Source: an uncultured Oscillospiraceae bacterium (lineage in GTDB: Bacteria > Bacillota > Clostridia > Oscillospirales > Ruminococcaceae). From it: a stretch of DNA of 60,003 nucleotides. The notes beneath the pieces were generated by a model that saw only the letters and a list, made by a program, of their open reading frames with translations, made no database searches and was not told where the DNA came from. The DNA is taken from positions 1 through 60,003 of the forward strand of contig CAKSEO010000013.1 in assembly GCA_934446565.1 (NCBI GenBank), given 5' to 3'. The position numbers and the translations under genes are program-made. Shown here one piece after another: positions 9,054 through 17,969 of this stretch (position 1 is its first letter; each line of letters starts with the position of its first letter).

Positions 9054-10242
9054 AGAAAAAATACCGCCCCTGATGGTATTTCAGGAGCTGTTCAATGAGA
9101 ACGTGCTGTTCGCGCGCGGGATAAACTGGCTCTACCCCGACAAGACCGAGGAGCAGCGCCTGATGGGTTTCGCGAACATCAGCTCCGAGCTGCTGATGAC
9201 CGGAAAGTCCCTCGGCGAGTACCTTACCGACGCGGTCATGTATTCCAAGTCCCCGCTTTTCGCGGCGATAGTAAAGGAGCCTACCGAGGCGCGCAAAAAG
9301 GCTCTCGCCTACGACCTCTCGCTCATCAAGAAGATAGTAAAGGAATACACCGCCTCCGCAGTTAAGCAGGCGCTCGCTTCCATTGATGGAGCTACAGCGG
9401 ATTACGCTGCGCTCCCGGAGTACGAGAGCGGCAAATTCACTCTCACAGCCGACCGCCTGATAAAGAACGCGCAGAAAAACGGCACAGGCGACTTCGCGAA
9501 ATACAAGGCGTTCACGTTCCGCGCCGGGAAGCTCATCCCGGTGGAGCATATCGACCCCATCCGCCTCACCGACCTCAAAAATTACGAACTACAGCGCAAC
9601 CAGGTCGTGGAGAATACCATCGCATTCCTGAACGGGCTTCCCGCGCAGAATGCGCTGCTTTACGGTGACCGCGGCTGCGGCAAGTCCTCTACCATCAAGG
9701 CTATCCTCAACGAGTACGACGGGCTGCGCATGATAGAGCTTCCCAAGGCTGAGATAGCCGGGCTCGGCGACCTGTACGCGATCCTAAAGGATATCCCGAT
9801 GCACTTCATCGTCACCATCGACGACCTGACGTTCACTCAGGACGACGAGCGCTTCGGAATACTCAAGGCGACCCTGGACGGCAGCCTTTCCGCGCGTCCT
9901 GACAACATACTTATCTACGCCACCACAAACCGCCGTAAGCTCATCAAGGAGACCTACAACGACCGCTCCGCGACCGACGTCAACAAGAGCGACGCAGTGG
10001 ACGAGAGCATGTCCCTCGCGGACCGTTTCGGGCTGTTCATCACGTTCACACAGCCGAACCGCGAGGTCTACTTCGACATCGTAAGACAGCTTGCAGACGA
10101 CATGGAAATAGAGATCGACGACGATGACCTGACCCAGGCTGCGGAGCGCTTCGCGCTCAAGCGCGGCGGACGTTCCCCGCGTATCGCAAGGCAGTTCGTG
10201 GACTGGCTCAACGCGCGTATCGAGCTCGGATTGGACTACTGA
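9040..10242 (+). CDS. DUF815 family ATP-binding protein
   Basis: A 400-residue AAA+-like protein of the DUF815 family. The Walker A motif YGDRGCGKSST is near residue 207, a Walker B-like IVTIDDLTF follows near 268, and a sensor-like TNRRKLI near 298. The N-terminal 190 residues are helical and without a recognised domain. The role of the family is not established. It begins inside the end of the dus gene and shares one base with the next start codon (TGATG). Confidence 0.85.
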   Translation: MKICEEKIPPLMVFQELFNENVLFARGINWLYPDKTEEQRLMGFANISSELLMTGKSLGEYLTDAVMYSKSPLFAAIVKEPTEARKKALAYDLSLIKKIVKEYTASAVKQALASIDGATADYAALPEYESGKFTLTADRLIKNAQKNGTGDFAKYKAFTFRAGKLIPVEHIDPIRLTDLKNYELQRNQVVENTIAFLNGLPAQNALLYGDRGCGKSSTIKAILNEYDGLRMIELPKAEIAGLGDLYAILKDIPMHFIVTIDDLTFTQDDERFGILKATLDGSLSARPDNILIYATTNRRKLIKETYNDRSATDVNKSDAVDESMSLADRFGLFITFTQPNREVYFDIVRQLADDMEIEIDDDDLTQAAERFALKRGGRSPRIARQFVDWLNARIELGLDY

Positions 10243-11123
10243 TGAAACGAAAATTAACAGCGCTGCTTTCCCTCGCTATTGCCGCCGTATCGCTGACCGG
10301 CTGCGGCGGGGAGAGCTCCTCCGTCCCGACTGAAATAGTTATCTCCGGGACGACCTCGGAAGCGGAAAGCGCAGCTTTCCCGGTAAAACTCAGCGATGGA
10401 ACGATGATAGACCATTCTCCCGCGTCTGTTGCGAGCCTTTCTCCGGCGGCTACTGAGATAATAGCGGAGCTTGGATATTCCGACAAGCTGGCTGCGGTCT
10501 GCCGTTACTGCGACTATCCCGAGGGGCTGACCGCCGACGTCGCGGGAAGCAGCGAGAATCCCGACATCGACAGGCTGACGGAGCTGCACCCGGATGTGCT
10601 GTTCACAACATCGCCGCTGGCTGAGCGCGAGGAGTACGCCCTCCAGACCGCCGGGATAACTGTTGTGGAGCTATCCGCGCCCAAAACCGTGGAAGATTAC
10701 GGGAATATGTACGCCACAGTGGCGGCGGTTTTCGCCGGAGAGGAAGCAGGAAAAGCTGCTGCCGAAAATGCGGTCAGCGCGCTGAAAGCCGCTGCTTCCG
10801 CCGTTGACCTCGGTAAATTCGTATACCTGACCCCGAAAATGACAGCCGCAGGCTCCGATACATTCGAGAGCGCAGTATTGTCCCTGTGCGGAGAAAACCT
10901 GTGCACAGGCAGCGGATACTGCGAGAGCGCCGACGATATCGCCGGCACTCCCGAATATATCATCGCAGCAGACAGTCTGACAGAATCGGACATCGCAGGC
11001 AGCGAGATCTTCAGCGGACTGATTTCCGGGGAAACAAAGATAGTTTTCGTCCCGGCGCAGCGCTTTGAACGACCCTCCGGCAGGCTCGCGGAGATATTCT
11101 CCTACATCGGCGAGATGGAGTAA
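10242..11123 (+). CDS. BtuF-like ABC substrate-binding lipoprotein, orphan
   Basis: A 293-residue cluster A-II binding protein of the type used for vitamin B12 or iron-siderophore uptake. A signal peptide ends in the lipobox SLTGC, so it should be lipid-anchored on the outer face of the membrane. The fold is indicated by VASLSPAATEIIAELGY followed by a segment containing ADVAGSSENPDIDRL and HPDVLFTT. No permease or ATPase gene lies nearby. Its last 22 bp overlap the convergent deacetylase gene. Ligand unknown. Confidence 0.82.
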   Translation: MKRKLTALLSLAIAAVSLTGCGGESSSVPTEIVISGTTSEAESAAFPVKLSDGTMIDHSPASVASLSPAATEIIAELGYSDKLAAVCRYCDYPEGLTADVAGSSENPDIDRLTELHPDVLFTTSPLAEREEYALQTAGITVVELSAPKTVEDYGNMYATVAAVFAGEEAGKAAAENAVSALKAAASAVDLGKFVYLTPKMTAAGSDTFESAVLSLCGENLCTGSGYCESADDIAGTPEYIIAADSLTESDIAGSEIFSGLISGETKIVFVPAQRFERPSGRLAEIFSYIGEME

Positions 11124-11863
11124 CCGCTGTCTTTCCAGAAATCTATAACATCACCCAGAATAGCTGAATTAGTTTCGGAAACGGCGTGGAGCAGATAAAC
11201 CGCGCCGTTATGCGTTTTCCCGGTTATTTTCCTGAAAGCCGCTTCCTTGTCCGGCTGGTTGTTGACGTCCCAGTCGGGGTAGGCGAAGCTCCACAGCACC
11301 GTGGTGTAACCCAGGTCCTTGGCGCAGGCGAGTACCCGCTCGGAAAATTCCCCCATGGGCGGGCGCATGACGTACATTTCGTAGCCGAATTCCTTTTGGA
11401 CGTATTCGTGGAGCAGCGACAGCTCGGAGTACAGCTCGTCCGGCGAGCACTCCGGCAGCGACGGATGACTCCAGGTGTGGTTCCCGACGGTGTGTCCCTC
11501 GGCTATCATTCGCCGGACGAGCTCCGGGTTGCGCTTGCAGTAGTCGTAGGTCACGAAGAACACCGCCCGGACGTTCTTCTCTTTCAGCGTGTCAAGTATC
11601 CCGGCGGTGCAGCCGTTCTCGTATCCCTCGTCGAACGTCAGCCACAGCCGTTTTTCCTCGCTTCCGCCGATGAAAAGCCCGCCCATATCGCCGTACTGCT
11701 TCTGCGCGCGCACTGCGCCTATCGGGCGGTTGTTGCTGTCTACCTCCACGCCCATTCCGTATGCGACCTTTGTATTGTTGATGTTCTCATACCCCGCGTA
11801 TTCCGACAGCGGCGGAGCCGCCGCCACAGCTGCCGCGAGCACTATCGAGTAAAATCTATCCAT
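11102..11863 (-). CDS. PdaA-like polysaccharide deacetylase
   Basis: A 253-residue secreted or membrane-anchored NodB-fold deacetylase. The motif TFDEGYENG is characteristic of PdaA, the enzyme that removes acetyl groups from muramic acid to make muramic-delta-lactam in spore cortex. The metal-binding NHTWSHPS motif follows, and RPPMGEFS and LLHAVS complete the site. A short hydrophobic N-terminus serves as signal or anchor. AAAGGTGA precedes the ATG and lies in the end of the dehydrogenase gene, 6 bp upstream. A spore role is inferred from the family. Confidence 0.85.
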   Translation of the reverse strand: MDRFYSIVLAAAVAAAPPLSEYAGYENINNTKVAYGMGVEVDSNNRPIGAVRAQKQYGDMGGLFIGGSEEKRLWLTFDEGYENGCTAGILDTLKEKNVRAVFFVTYDYCKRNPELVRRMIAEGHTVGNHTWSHPSLPECSPDELYSELSLLHEYVQKEFGYEMYVMRPPMGEFSERVLACAKDLGYTTVLWSFAYPDWDVNNQPDKEAAFRKITGKTHNGAVYLLHAVSETNSAILGDVIDFWKDSGYSISPM

Positions 11864-11869
11864 TTTGTA

Positions 11870-12853
11870 TCACCTTTCCCACCTTATTTCGTGTTTCAGC
11901 TCCCGCCCGGAGAAGAAGTCCCGGAGGCTTTCCAGCGTGGTTTCCGCGATGTTCTGCAGCGCCTCGTTGGTAAGGAACGCCTGGTGCGATGTTATCAGCA
12001 CGTTCGGGCGGGAAACCAGCAGCGACAGCGTTTCGTCCGTGACGATGCGGTCGGAGTTGTCCTCGAAGAACAGCCCGGTTTCCTCCTCGTAGACGTCCAG
12101 AGCCGCGCCGCCTATCCGCTTTTCGTTGAGGGCGCACAGCAGCGCTTCGCTGTCGATGAGCTTCCCTCGGGAGGTGTTGACGATGAGTGTTTCCGGCTTC
12201 ATCAGGGACAGTGCGTGCTCGTTTATAATGTAGCGCGTGTCCTCGGTCAGCGGGCAGTGCAGCGATATTATATCCGAGCGACGGAACAGCTCCTCCCGGG
12301 AAACGTAGTCTATCCCGCTTTCAGCAGCGGGGTAGGGGTCGTTTGCGATGACGTTCATCCCGAATCCGCGGCAGATGTCGATGAACGTCCGCCCTATCTT
12401 GCCCGTGCCTACGACCCCGGCGGTCTTTCCGTGGAGGTCGAATCCGATGAGCCCGTTCAGGCTGAAATTGAAGTCCCGGGTGCGGATATACGCCTTGTGG
12501 AGCTTCCGGTTGAGCATGAGAATCATTCCCATCGCGTGCTCCGCTACGGCGTAGGGAGAGTACGCCGGTACGGTCACAACGCGGAGTTTCCCGGCTGCTT
12601 CGCTCAGCGCCACGTTGTTGTAACCAGCGCACCTCATCGCGACAAGTTCCACACCGATGTCCGCGAGGGCGCGCACGGTTTTCGCGCCGATATCGTCGTT
12701 TACGAACGCGCAGACGGCGCGGCAGCCCTCCGCAAGCTTGACTGATTCCGGGCGCAGGCGGCTCTCAAAGTAGGTCAGTTCAAAATCCCTGTTCAGTTTG
12801 TTGAACCAGATACGGTCGTAGGGTTTCGTGTCGAAAAAAGCTATACGTTCCAT
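11870..12853 (-). CDS. D-lactate dehydrogenase-like 2-hydroxyacid dehydrogenase
   Basis: A 327-residue NAD-dependent D-2-hydroxyacid dehydrogenase. It has the Rossmann motif VGTGKIGR, the segment LHCPLTEDTRYIIN, and the catalytic Arg in NTSRGKLID (near 235), Glu in DVYEEE (near 264) and His in ITSHQAFLT (near 296). The FFDTKPYD start and the YSPYAVAEHAMG segment are typical of fermentative D-lactate dehydrogenases, which regenerate NAD+ from pyruvate. AAGGAGAT precedes the ATG. It is probably co-transcribed with the deacetylase. Confidence 0.88.
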   Translation of the reverse strand: MERIAFFDTKPYDRIWFNKLNRDFELTYFESRLRPESVKLAEGCRAVCAFVNDDIGAKTVRALADIGVELVAMRCAGYNNVALSEAAGKLRVVTVPAYSPYAVAEHAMGMILMLNRKLHKAYIRTRDFNFSLNGLIGFDLHGKTAGVVGTGKIGRTFIDICRGFGMNVIANDPYPAAESGIDYVSREELFRRSDIISLHCPLTEDTRYIINEHALSLMKPETLIVNTSRGKLIDSEALLCALNEKRIGGAALDVYEEETGLFFEDNSDRIVTDETLSLLVSRPNVLITSHQAFLTNEALQNIAETTLESLRDFFSGRELKHEIRWER

Positions 12854-12923
12854 TTTTTATCTCCTTGCGGGTTATTTCTGCGAATATTGTTGCCGCAGCG
12901 GAGCAAAATATGCTATTTAAGAA

Positions 12924-12956
12924 TTTTGTAAGATTTATGTCGATTCTTTTGTAAGA
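12924..12956. promoter_or_regulatory. Direct repeat, candidate response-regulator site
   Basis: The 10-mer TTTTGTAAGA occurs at 12924-12933 and 12947-12956, 23 bp apart, upstream of the two-component operon. A TATCAT at 12966-12971 could be the -10, with the second repeat taking the place of a -35. This is the layout of OmpR/PhoB-type activated promoters. Confidence 0.5.
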
Positions 12957-12999
12957 AATTCATGTTATCATTAAGTTGTCAAGAAAAGGAGGCGGTCTG

Positions 13000-13737
13000 T
13001 TGGACAGGTTGAATAGGTCGGAAAAACAGCGCGTGCTTGTGGTGGACGACGACCGGGAGATAGTCGCGGCGATAGTCCGGCTGCTGGAGCGGGAGGGCAT
13101 AGAAGCCGTCCCCGCATACAACGGCAGGGAGGCGGTGCAGCGGCTTTCCAACGAGGAGATACACCTTATAATCATCGACATCATGATGCCGGAGATGGAC
13201 GGTATCTCTGCGACGATAAAGATACGCACCGAGCGGAACATTCCGGTGATAATGCTGTCGGCGAAAACCGAGGAAAGCGACAAGATACTGGGATTGTCGG
13301 TCGGCGCGGACGATTACGTCACGAAGCCGTTTTCGCCTGCGGAGCTCATCGCAAGGGTGAAGTCGCAGCTGCGGCGCTACATGACGCTGGGCGATTACGC
13401 TAACCGCTCCGGCGGAAGCGACATCGCGCTGGGAGGTTTGCAGCTCCACCGGGAGCAGCGCATGCTGGAGGTGGACGGCGAGCCGGTGAAGCTCACTCCG
13501 AAGGAATACCGCATCGTGGAGTTGCTGATGTCGAATCCCGGCAGGGTGTTTTCCGCAGAGGAAATTTACGAGAGAGTATGGAACGAAACGGCATATTCGG
13601 TCGAGAATACGATAATGGTGCATATCCGCAGGATACGCGAGAAGATCGAGATAAATCCGAACGAGCCGAGATATTTAAAGGTGGTGTGGGGAATTGGATA
13701 CAAAATGGAGAAAATTCAGCCGCAGCGGGGGATTTAA
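13000..13737 (+). CDS. OmpR/VanR-type response regulator
   Basis: A 245-residue regulator. The receiver domain has the acidic cluster VVDDD, the phosphoacceptor Asp in IIIDIMMPEMDG and the Lys in VTKPFSP. A winged-helix DNA-binding domain follows (LTPKEYRIVELL, IMVHIRRIREKIE, RYLKVVWGIGYKM). A TTG start at 13000 is chosen because AAAGGAGG ends 7 bases before it; an in-frame TTG at 12976 lacks such a site. It overlaps its kinase by 44 bp. Confidence 0.93.
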   Translation: MDRLNRSEKQRVLVVDDDREIVAAIVRLLEREGIEAVPAYNGREAVQRLSNEEIHLIIIDIMMPEMDGISATIKIRTERNIPVIMLSAKTEESDKILGLSVGADDYVTKPFSPAELIARVKSQLRRYMTLGDYANRSGGSDIALGGLQLHREQRMLEVDGEPVKLTPKEYRIVELLMSNPGRVFSAEEIYERVWNETAYSVENTIMVHIRRIREKIEINPNEPRYLKVVWGIGYKMEKIQPQRGI

Positions 13738-15742
13738 GGCGCTGCTGGTTATTATCGTGCTGGGCTGCGCAGCGGCGATAGGCGCGATAACCGGGTACAT
13801 TCCGGAGAGCAATTACTACAATCGCAATCTGGCGGTGGACGTACTTACCTGCGGCAGATTTGAGGAGTCGCAGACGTATTCCCAGGAAATCAATAATATG
13901 GTGTACGAAGCCATAGACGCGTACGATAATTATAAAAGGAACGGAACCAAGCCGGACCTGGATTTCTACTATAAAATAAAGGCGCGGACCAGGACTTTTG
14001 AATCAAAGACGAATGCAGACAGCGCCTGGTTGTCGTTTTACATCGACAGCGATGGCAGATTACGGTCCGAAAGCAGCGTGTTGCCGTCCAGCTTTGAGTA
14101 CAAATATTTCGATGTCCCGGAGGATGTCAGCATAAAGGTGGGCATTACCAACCTGAGGTACGAATACCTGCGCACCAACTGGTACATAACCCAGCGCAAC
14201 ATGAGGATAATCTTCATTTCCGACGGCGCGCTGCTTGTGCTGGGAATTTTCGCGCTTGCAGTGCTGATAAGGGTCGCAGGCGAAAAGGCGGACGGCACGG
14301 TGACGTTCCCGAAGTTCTTCCGGCTGTGGTTCGAGCCGGCTGTCGCGATATTATGCGTGTACACCGCTTTGATCACGGCGATGGGCAGGACCAGCCCGCG
14401 CAACATGATATATTCGTCCTACTACTCGTCGGAGCTTGGCTTCGCGAACACCGTTAACAGCTACCTTTCGCTTGCGCTGTACGGCATGTGCACGATGGGA
14501 TTCGGCGCGCTGCTGACTTACCTTGCCGTATCAGTTGCGATAAGAGCGAAGAACAAAAAGGCAGCGGAGGGTTTCCTTATCTACTGGATATTCCACTATC
14601 TCTGGATATGTCTGAAATATATCGGAAGGTCGCTGAAGTCGGTCGGGAGATTGTTCCGTGAATTCTGCACCGGAGAGATGTACAAGTCCGACCGCGCCGC
14701 GAAGAAATTCCTGTTCATGGATGTAACGTTCATCGGGATAAGTCTTGTGCTGTTTGCGCTGGCTCTGGTGGCTAAAGCGTGCGAAGTGGGCGGTTTCGTT
14801 GCCGTTGCGGTCGTGCTGTGGGTGATAGTGCTGGGACTTTTCCTCTACGGGCGCTACCTTGTGACCCGCGACGAAGCAAAGCTTGAGCAGCAGATACGCG
14901 AGATAAGCCGCGGGAACTATTCCTACGACCCGCAGTTAAGCAAGAATTCGCCGTACACCGCAAGCTGCGAGGCGCTAAGCAAAGTCGCCGACGGCTACCG
15001 CCGCGGAATCGAGGAAAGCGTCAAGGCGGAGCGCACCAAGATAGAGCTCATCACGAACGTTTCCCACGACCTGAAAACCCCGCTGACCTCGATAATCAGC
15101 TACATCGACCTGCTCTCGAGGGAGCAGCTCACTCCGCAGGCGGCTGAGTACGTCGGCATACTCCAGCAGAAATCGGAGCGGCTCAAGCACATCGTATCTG
15201 ACGTGTTCGAGCTTGCAAAGACCACAAGCGGCGAGATAACCGTAGAGCAGGAGCGCCTTGATTTAACGCGGCTCTCCAACCAGACCCTCGCCGAGATGGA
15301 GGACAAAATAACCGCCGCAGGGCTTACCGTAAAGACAGACATCTGCGAGCCTCCGGTGGAAATAATCAGCGACGGCAAGCGGCTGTACCGCGTTATCCAG
15401 AACCTGATGGACAACGCGCTGAAATACTCCCTGAAGGGCACGCGTATCTACTACACGCTGAAAAAGAACAACGCAGCCGCCGAGATAACTATAAAGAACA
15501 TAGCCTCCTACGAGATGGATTTCACCAAGGAGGAGATACTCGAACGATTCTCCCGGGGCGACAAGGCGCGCTCCACGGAGGGCAGCGGGCTGGGGCTTTC
15601 AATCGCGCAGGGATTCACGATAGCCTGCGGCGGCGCGTTCGATATCGACATCGACGGCGACATGTTCAAGGTGCGCATGACGTTCCCGATCGCTCCAGCT
15701 GAGCTGAAAGAAGAAAAGCCTGTGGTGACGGCTGATGCGTAA
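13694..15742 (+). CDS. Sensor histidine kinase with polytopic sensor
   Basis: A 682-residue kinase paired with the preceding regulator. One membrane segment lies near residues 16-36, an outside domain of about 130 residues follows, then several membrane helices between about 170 and 390. There is no clear HAMP. The catalytic part has the H-box VSHDLKTPLTSIISYIDLL, the N-box QNLMDNALKYS and the G-box GSGLGLSIAQG. The start appears to be a TTG at 13694 inside the regulator gene. The signal is unknown; the arrangement resembles VanS-like envelope sensors. Confidence 0.9.
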   Translation: MDTKWRKFSRSGGFKALLVIIVLGCAAAIGAITGYIPESNYYNRNLAVDVLTCGRFEESQTYSQEINNMVYEAIDAYDNYKRNGTKPDLDFYYKIKARTRTFESKTNADSAWLSFYIDSDGRLRSESSVLPSSFEYKYFDVPEDVSIKVGITNLRYEYLRTNWYITQRNMRIIFISDGALLVLGIFALAVLIRVAGEKADGTVTFPKFFRLWFEPAVAILCVYTALITAMGRTSPRNMIYSSYYSSELGFANTVNSYLSLALYGMCTMGFGALLTYLAVSVAIRAKNKKAAEGFLIYWIFHYLWICLKYIGRSLKSVGRLFREFCTGEMYKSDRAAKKFLFMDVTFIGISLVLFALALVAKACEVGGFVAVAVVLWVIVLGLFLYGRYLVTRDEAKLEQQIREISRGNYSYDPQLSKNSPYTASCEALSKVADGYRRGIEESVKAERTKIELITNVSHDLKTPLTSIISYIDLLSREQLTPQAAEYVGILQQKSERLKHIVSDVFELAKTTSGEITVEQERLDLTRLSNQTLAEMEDKITAAGLTVKTDICEPPVEIISDGKRLYRVIQNLMDNALKYSLKGTRIYYTLKKNNAAAEITIKNIASYEMDFTKEEILERFSRGDKARSTEGSGLGLSIAQGFTIACGGAFDIDIDGDMFKVRMTFPIAPAELKEEKPVVTADA

Positions 15743-17309
15743 TTTGTTGTCGGAGCGGCGCGGGCTGGCTATATTCAGCGAAAAGGCGATGATGCTCGCT
15801 GCGGCGCTCATCTCGCTGCTGCTCCAGATCATTTCGTTCATGACTACATGGCAGGGCGCGGAGGCGTATTTCTCCTCCGCGTTTCCTCTTGCTCCGCTGC
15901 TTTTCGCGGTGGCGGTGCAGTCTGTCGTGTATTTCACGTCCAATTCCATACGCGGAAAGCCCGGCGCGGGGAAGCTCATCGCGCTGATACTGGCGCTGCT
16001 TTGCTCGAATTATTTTTCGTTCGTAGGTATTTACAGCGCTGTGAACCCTCCGACGGTGTATCTTGACCGCACCTACAACGCGTACTGCGCGGAGCTGTCC
16101 GCAAAGGCTGACGAACTGGATTCCGCGAGAAAAGCGAAAAGCACCGGCGACATCGACCGCGCGGTCAACGGCGTTATCAGCCGCTATTCCGAGCTGACTT
16201 CGCAGAAAGCTGCGCTGGATAAGCTCGCGGAGCAGCTTTCGGCAGTTGACGGCGGCGCGGTCTCCTCTGGAATGACCCCGCCGTCCCGCTGGAATTACGC
16301 GACCTACGAGGACTACGCGGCGGCGTATCAGGCATACATCGCGGGGATATCCCAGGGCGCTGCGTCTGCGGAAAACACCGGAGTGCAGGCTCTGCTGGAG
16401 CGCTACGGCTTCGCAAGCGAATCCGACCTTGCGGAAAGCGCTGCGGAGCTTACCGCGGAAATGTCGCTCATCGAGGGAGTCGTGGGGGCTTCCGGCAGCG
16501 GATTCTACCAGTCTGCGGAGCAGCTCCGCGCCAGAATGCTCGCCGGGGACAGGACGTCAGCGGAGCGTGTATTTTCGCTTTACGAAAATATGTCCGGCGA
16601 GCGGCTGGAATACGCCGCTGATATTCCGGCTGTGGAATTGCACTTGCCGGAGTACGCAGCGCTCTCAGCCGGGAAAGCGCCTGCAGCGGTGCGCGAGCAG
16701 ATACTGGGGGCGCTGTCCAACGCCTGCGATACGCTGAACGAGGCTGGCGGAAGCGCGAATGCGGACGACTACCCGGTGGAGAACGTGTACACGCTCCCGC
16801 TGCGGGCGGTGTTCGTGAATTTCAGCACGGACGCGGCGGTTTCAATGGCGCTGGCGCTGCTGACGGATTACCTGTCGCTTGCGGCGGCGGTGAGCTACGT
16901 CCGGAAGCGGAGCATTCTGACGGCGCGGAACACTGTCCAGGCAGCGGCGTCGGACGAGTATTTCTTTGAGCAGAACATTGCGGGAGCGCTCCGTCTGGGG
17001 CAGTTTACCGATGGAGGAGGGCTGCGCGAGGCAGATGACGAGCAGCTCCGGGAGCGCCTTGCGGACTACGTCAGCAGGTTCACTGCGGCGGATTTCGCGG
17101 CGGAGCAGGGCTGCACGCTGCTAGCCCGCCGGGAGGACGTCCGGGAGCACGAGCTGCTGACGGCGTTCCTGTGCCAGTGCGGTTACGCAAAGCTGCTGAC
17201 CGCCGAGGAAGTCGCAACGCTGGGCGGCAGCGCGGATTCGGACTGCGTGCTGCTCCGGACGAAGTTCCTGATGTGGGTCAGTGAAAAAACAGCGGGAAAG
17301 GCGGTGTGA
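15735..17309 (+). CDS. Unrecognised membrane protein, two-component operon
   Basis: A 524-residue protein I do not recognise. Three or so membrane helices occupy the first 110 residues, then a long helical region rich in Ala, Glu and Ser (about 110-350), another hydrophobic stretch near 365-390 (AVSMALALLTDYLSLAAAVSYV), and a soluble C-terminal part. It overlaps the kinase by 8 bp and precedes another membrane protein, so the four genes form one operon. The layout suggests an envelope protein working with the sensor kinase. Confidence 0.75.
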   Translation: MRNLLSERRGLAIFSEKAMMLAAALISLLLQIISFMTTWQGAEAYFSSAFPLAPLLFAVAVQSVVYFTSNSIRGKPGAGKLIALILALLCSNYFSFVGIYSAVNPPTVYLDRTYNAYCAELSAKADELDSARKAKSTGDIDRAVNGVISRYSELTSQKAALDKLAEQLSAVDGGAVSSGMTPPSRWNYATYEDYAAAYQAYIAGISQGAASAENTGVQALLERYGFASESDLAESAAELTAEMSLIEGVVGASGSGFYQSAEQLRARMLAGDRTSAERVFSLYENMSGERLEYAADIPAVELHLPEYAALSAGKAPAAVREQILGALSNACDTLNEAGGSANADDYPVENVYTLPLRAVFVNFSTDAAVSMALALLTDYLSLAAAVSYVRKRSILTARNTVQAAASDEYFFEQNIAGALRLGQFTDGGGLREADDEQLRERLADYVSRFTAADFAAEQGCTLLARREDVREHELLTAFLCQCGYAKLLTAEEVATLGGSADSDCVLLRTKFLMWVSEKTAGKAV

Positions 17310-17312
17310 CGT

Positions 17313-17852
17313 TTGGAAATTGCTATTTTCCTTGCGGCTGGATTTGCTGCCGAGATAGTGCTGACGCTGGTCAGACCGCTGCGGGGCACGCTCCGGGGGC
17401 TTGTCTGCTGGAGTGTTGCCGCGGTGGTGCTGGCGATGTGCTGCGTTGTTTATTTTGCGGGAGCGTCCGATATCAGGTTTGACCTGATGAGCGCGGCGCG
17501 GTGTGTTGGCGGCGTAGGCGCGGTGATACTGATATCTGCGATGATAGAGCTGTTCTCGCCGTCCCGCAGGAGCCGCAGGTCAGTGCGTGACGCAGGTCGT
17601 CAGGAGATATCGGCGCGTTCCGAGGATTCGCTGAATATCGTGCTTGCGGTGGCTGCCGGGATACTCTGTGCGGCGGCATTGGCGCTGTTCCTCTGCGGTG
17701 AGCGGGATACGGCTGTGATATTGCTGGCGATACCAACGGCAGCGGCATTGCGGCAGACATTCTGGTTCATGCGGGAGAACGGAGCGGAGCAGCCGGAGGG
17801 CGAGCGTGAAAAGCTTGCGAAACGTATCTCGTGTGGAAAGTACAGGCTGTGA
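17313..17852 (+). CDS. Unrecognised small membrane protein
   Basis: A 179-residue protein with about five hydrophobic segments (near 4-21, 30-50, 63-80, 110-130 and 138-150). It is not recognised. A TTG start at 17313 follows the previous stop by only a few bases and has AAAGGCGGTG upstream. It is the last gene of the two-component operon; a strong hairpin follows. Confidence 0.65.
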   Translation: MEIAIFLAAGFAAEIVLTLVRPLRGTLRGLVCWSVAAVVLAMCCVVYFAGASDIRFDLMSAARCVGGVGAVILISAMIELFSPSRRSRRSVRDAGRQEISARSEDSLNIVLAVAAGILCAAALALFLCGERDTAVILLAIPTAAALRQTFWFMRENGAEQPEGEREKLAKRISCGKYRL

Positions 17853-17888
17853 AGCGTGAAGTTTCGCGATGATTGTTTGATAGCAGCA

Positions 17889-17940
17889 ACACCCGACCGG
17901 GAAAGTCAGGAGGGGATACCCCTGACTACCGGTCGGGTGT
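17889..17940. terminator. Long hairpin between convergent operons
   Basis: A perfect 12-bp outer stem (17889-17900 with 17929-17940) encloses a second stem (17905-17910 with 17921-17926). It lies between the plus-strand membrane gene and the minus-strand uvrA end, so it could terminate both. The T tract is short on each side. Confidence 0.7.
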
Positions 17941-17969
17941 TTGAATATATCAGGTACTCGACAGTCCTT

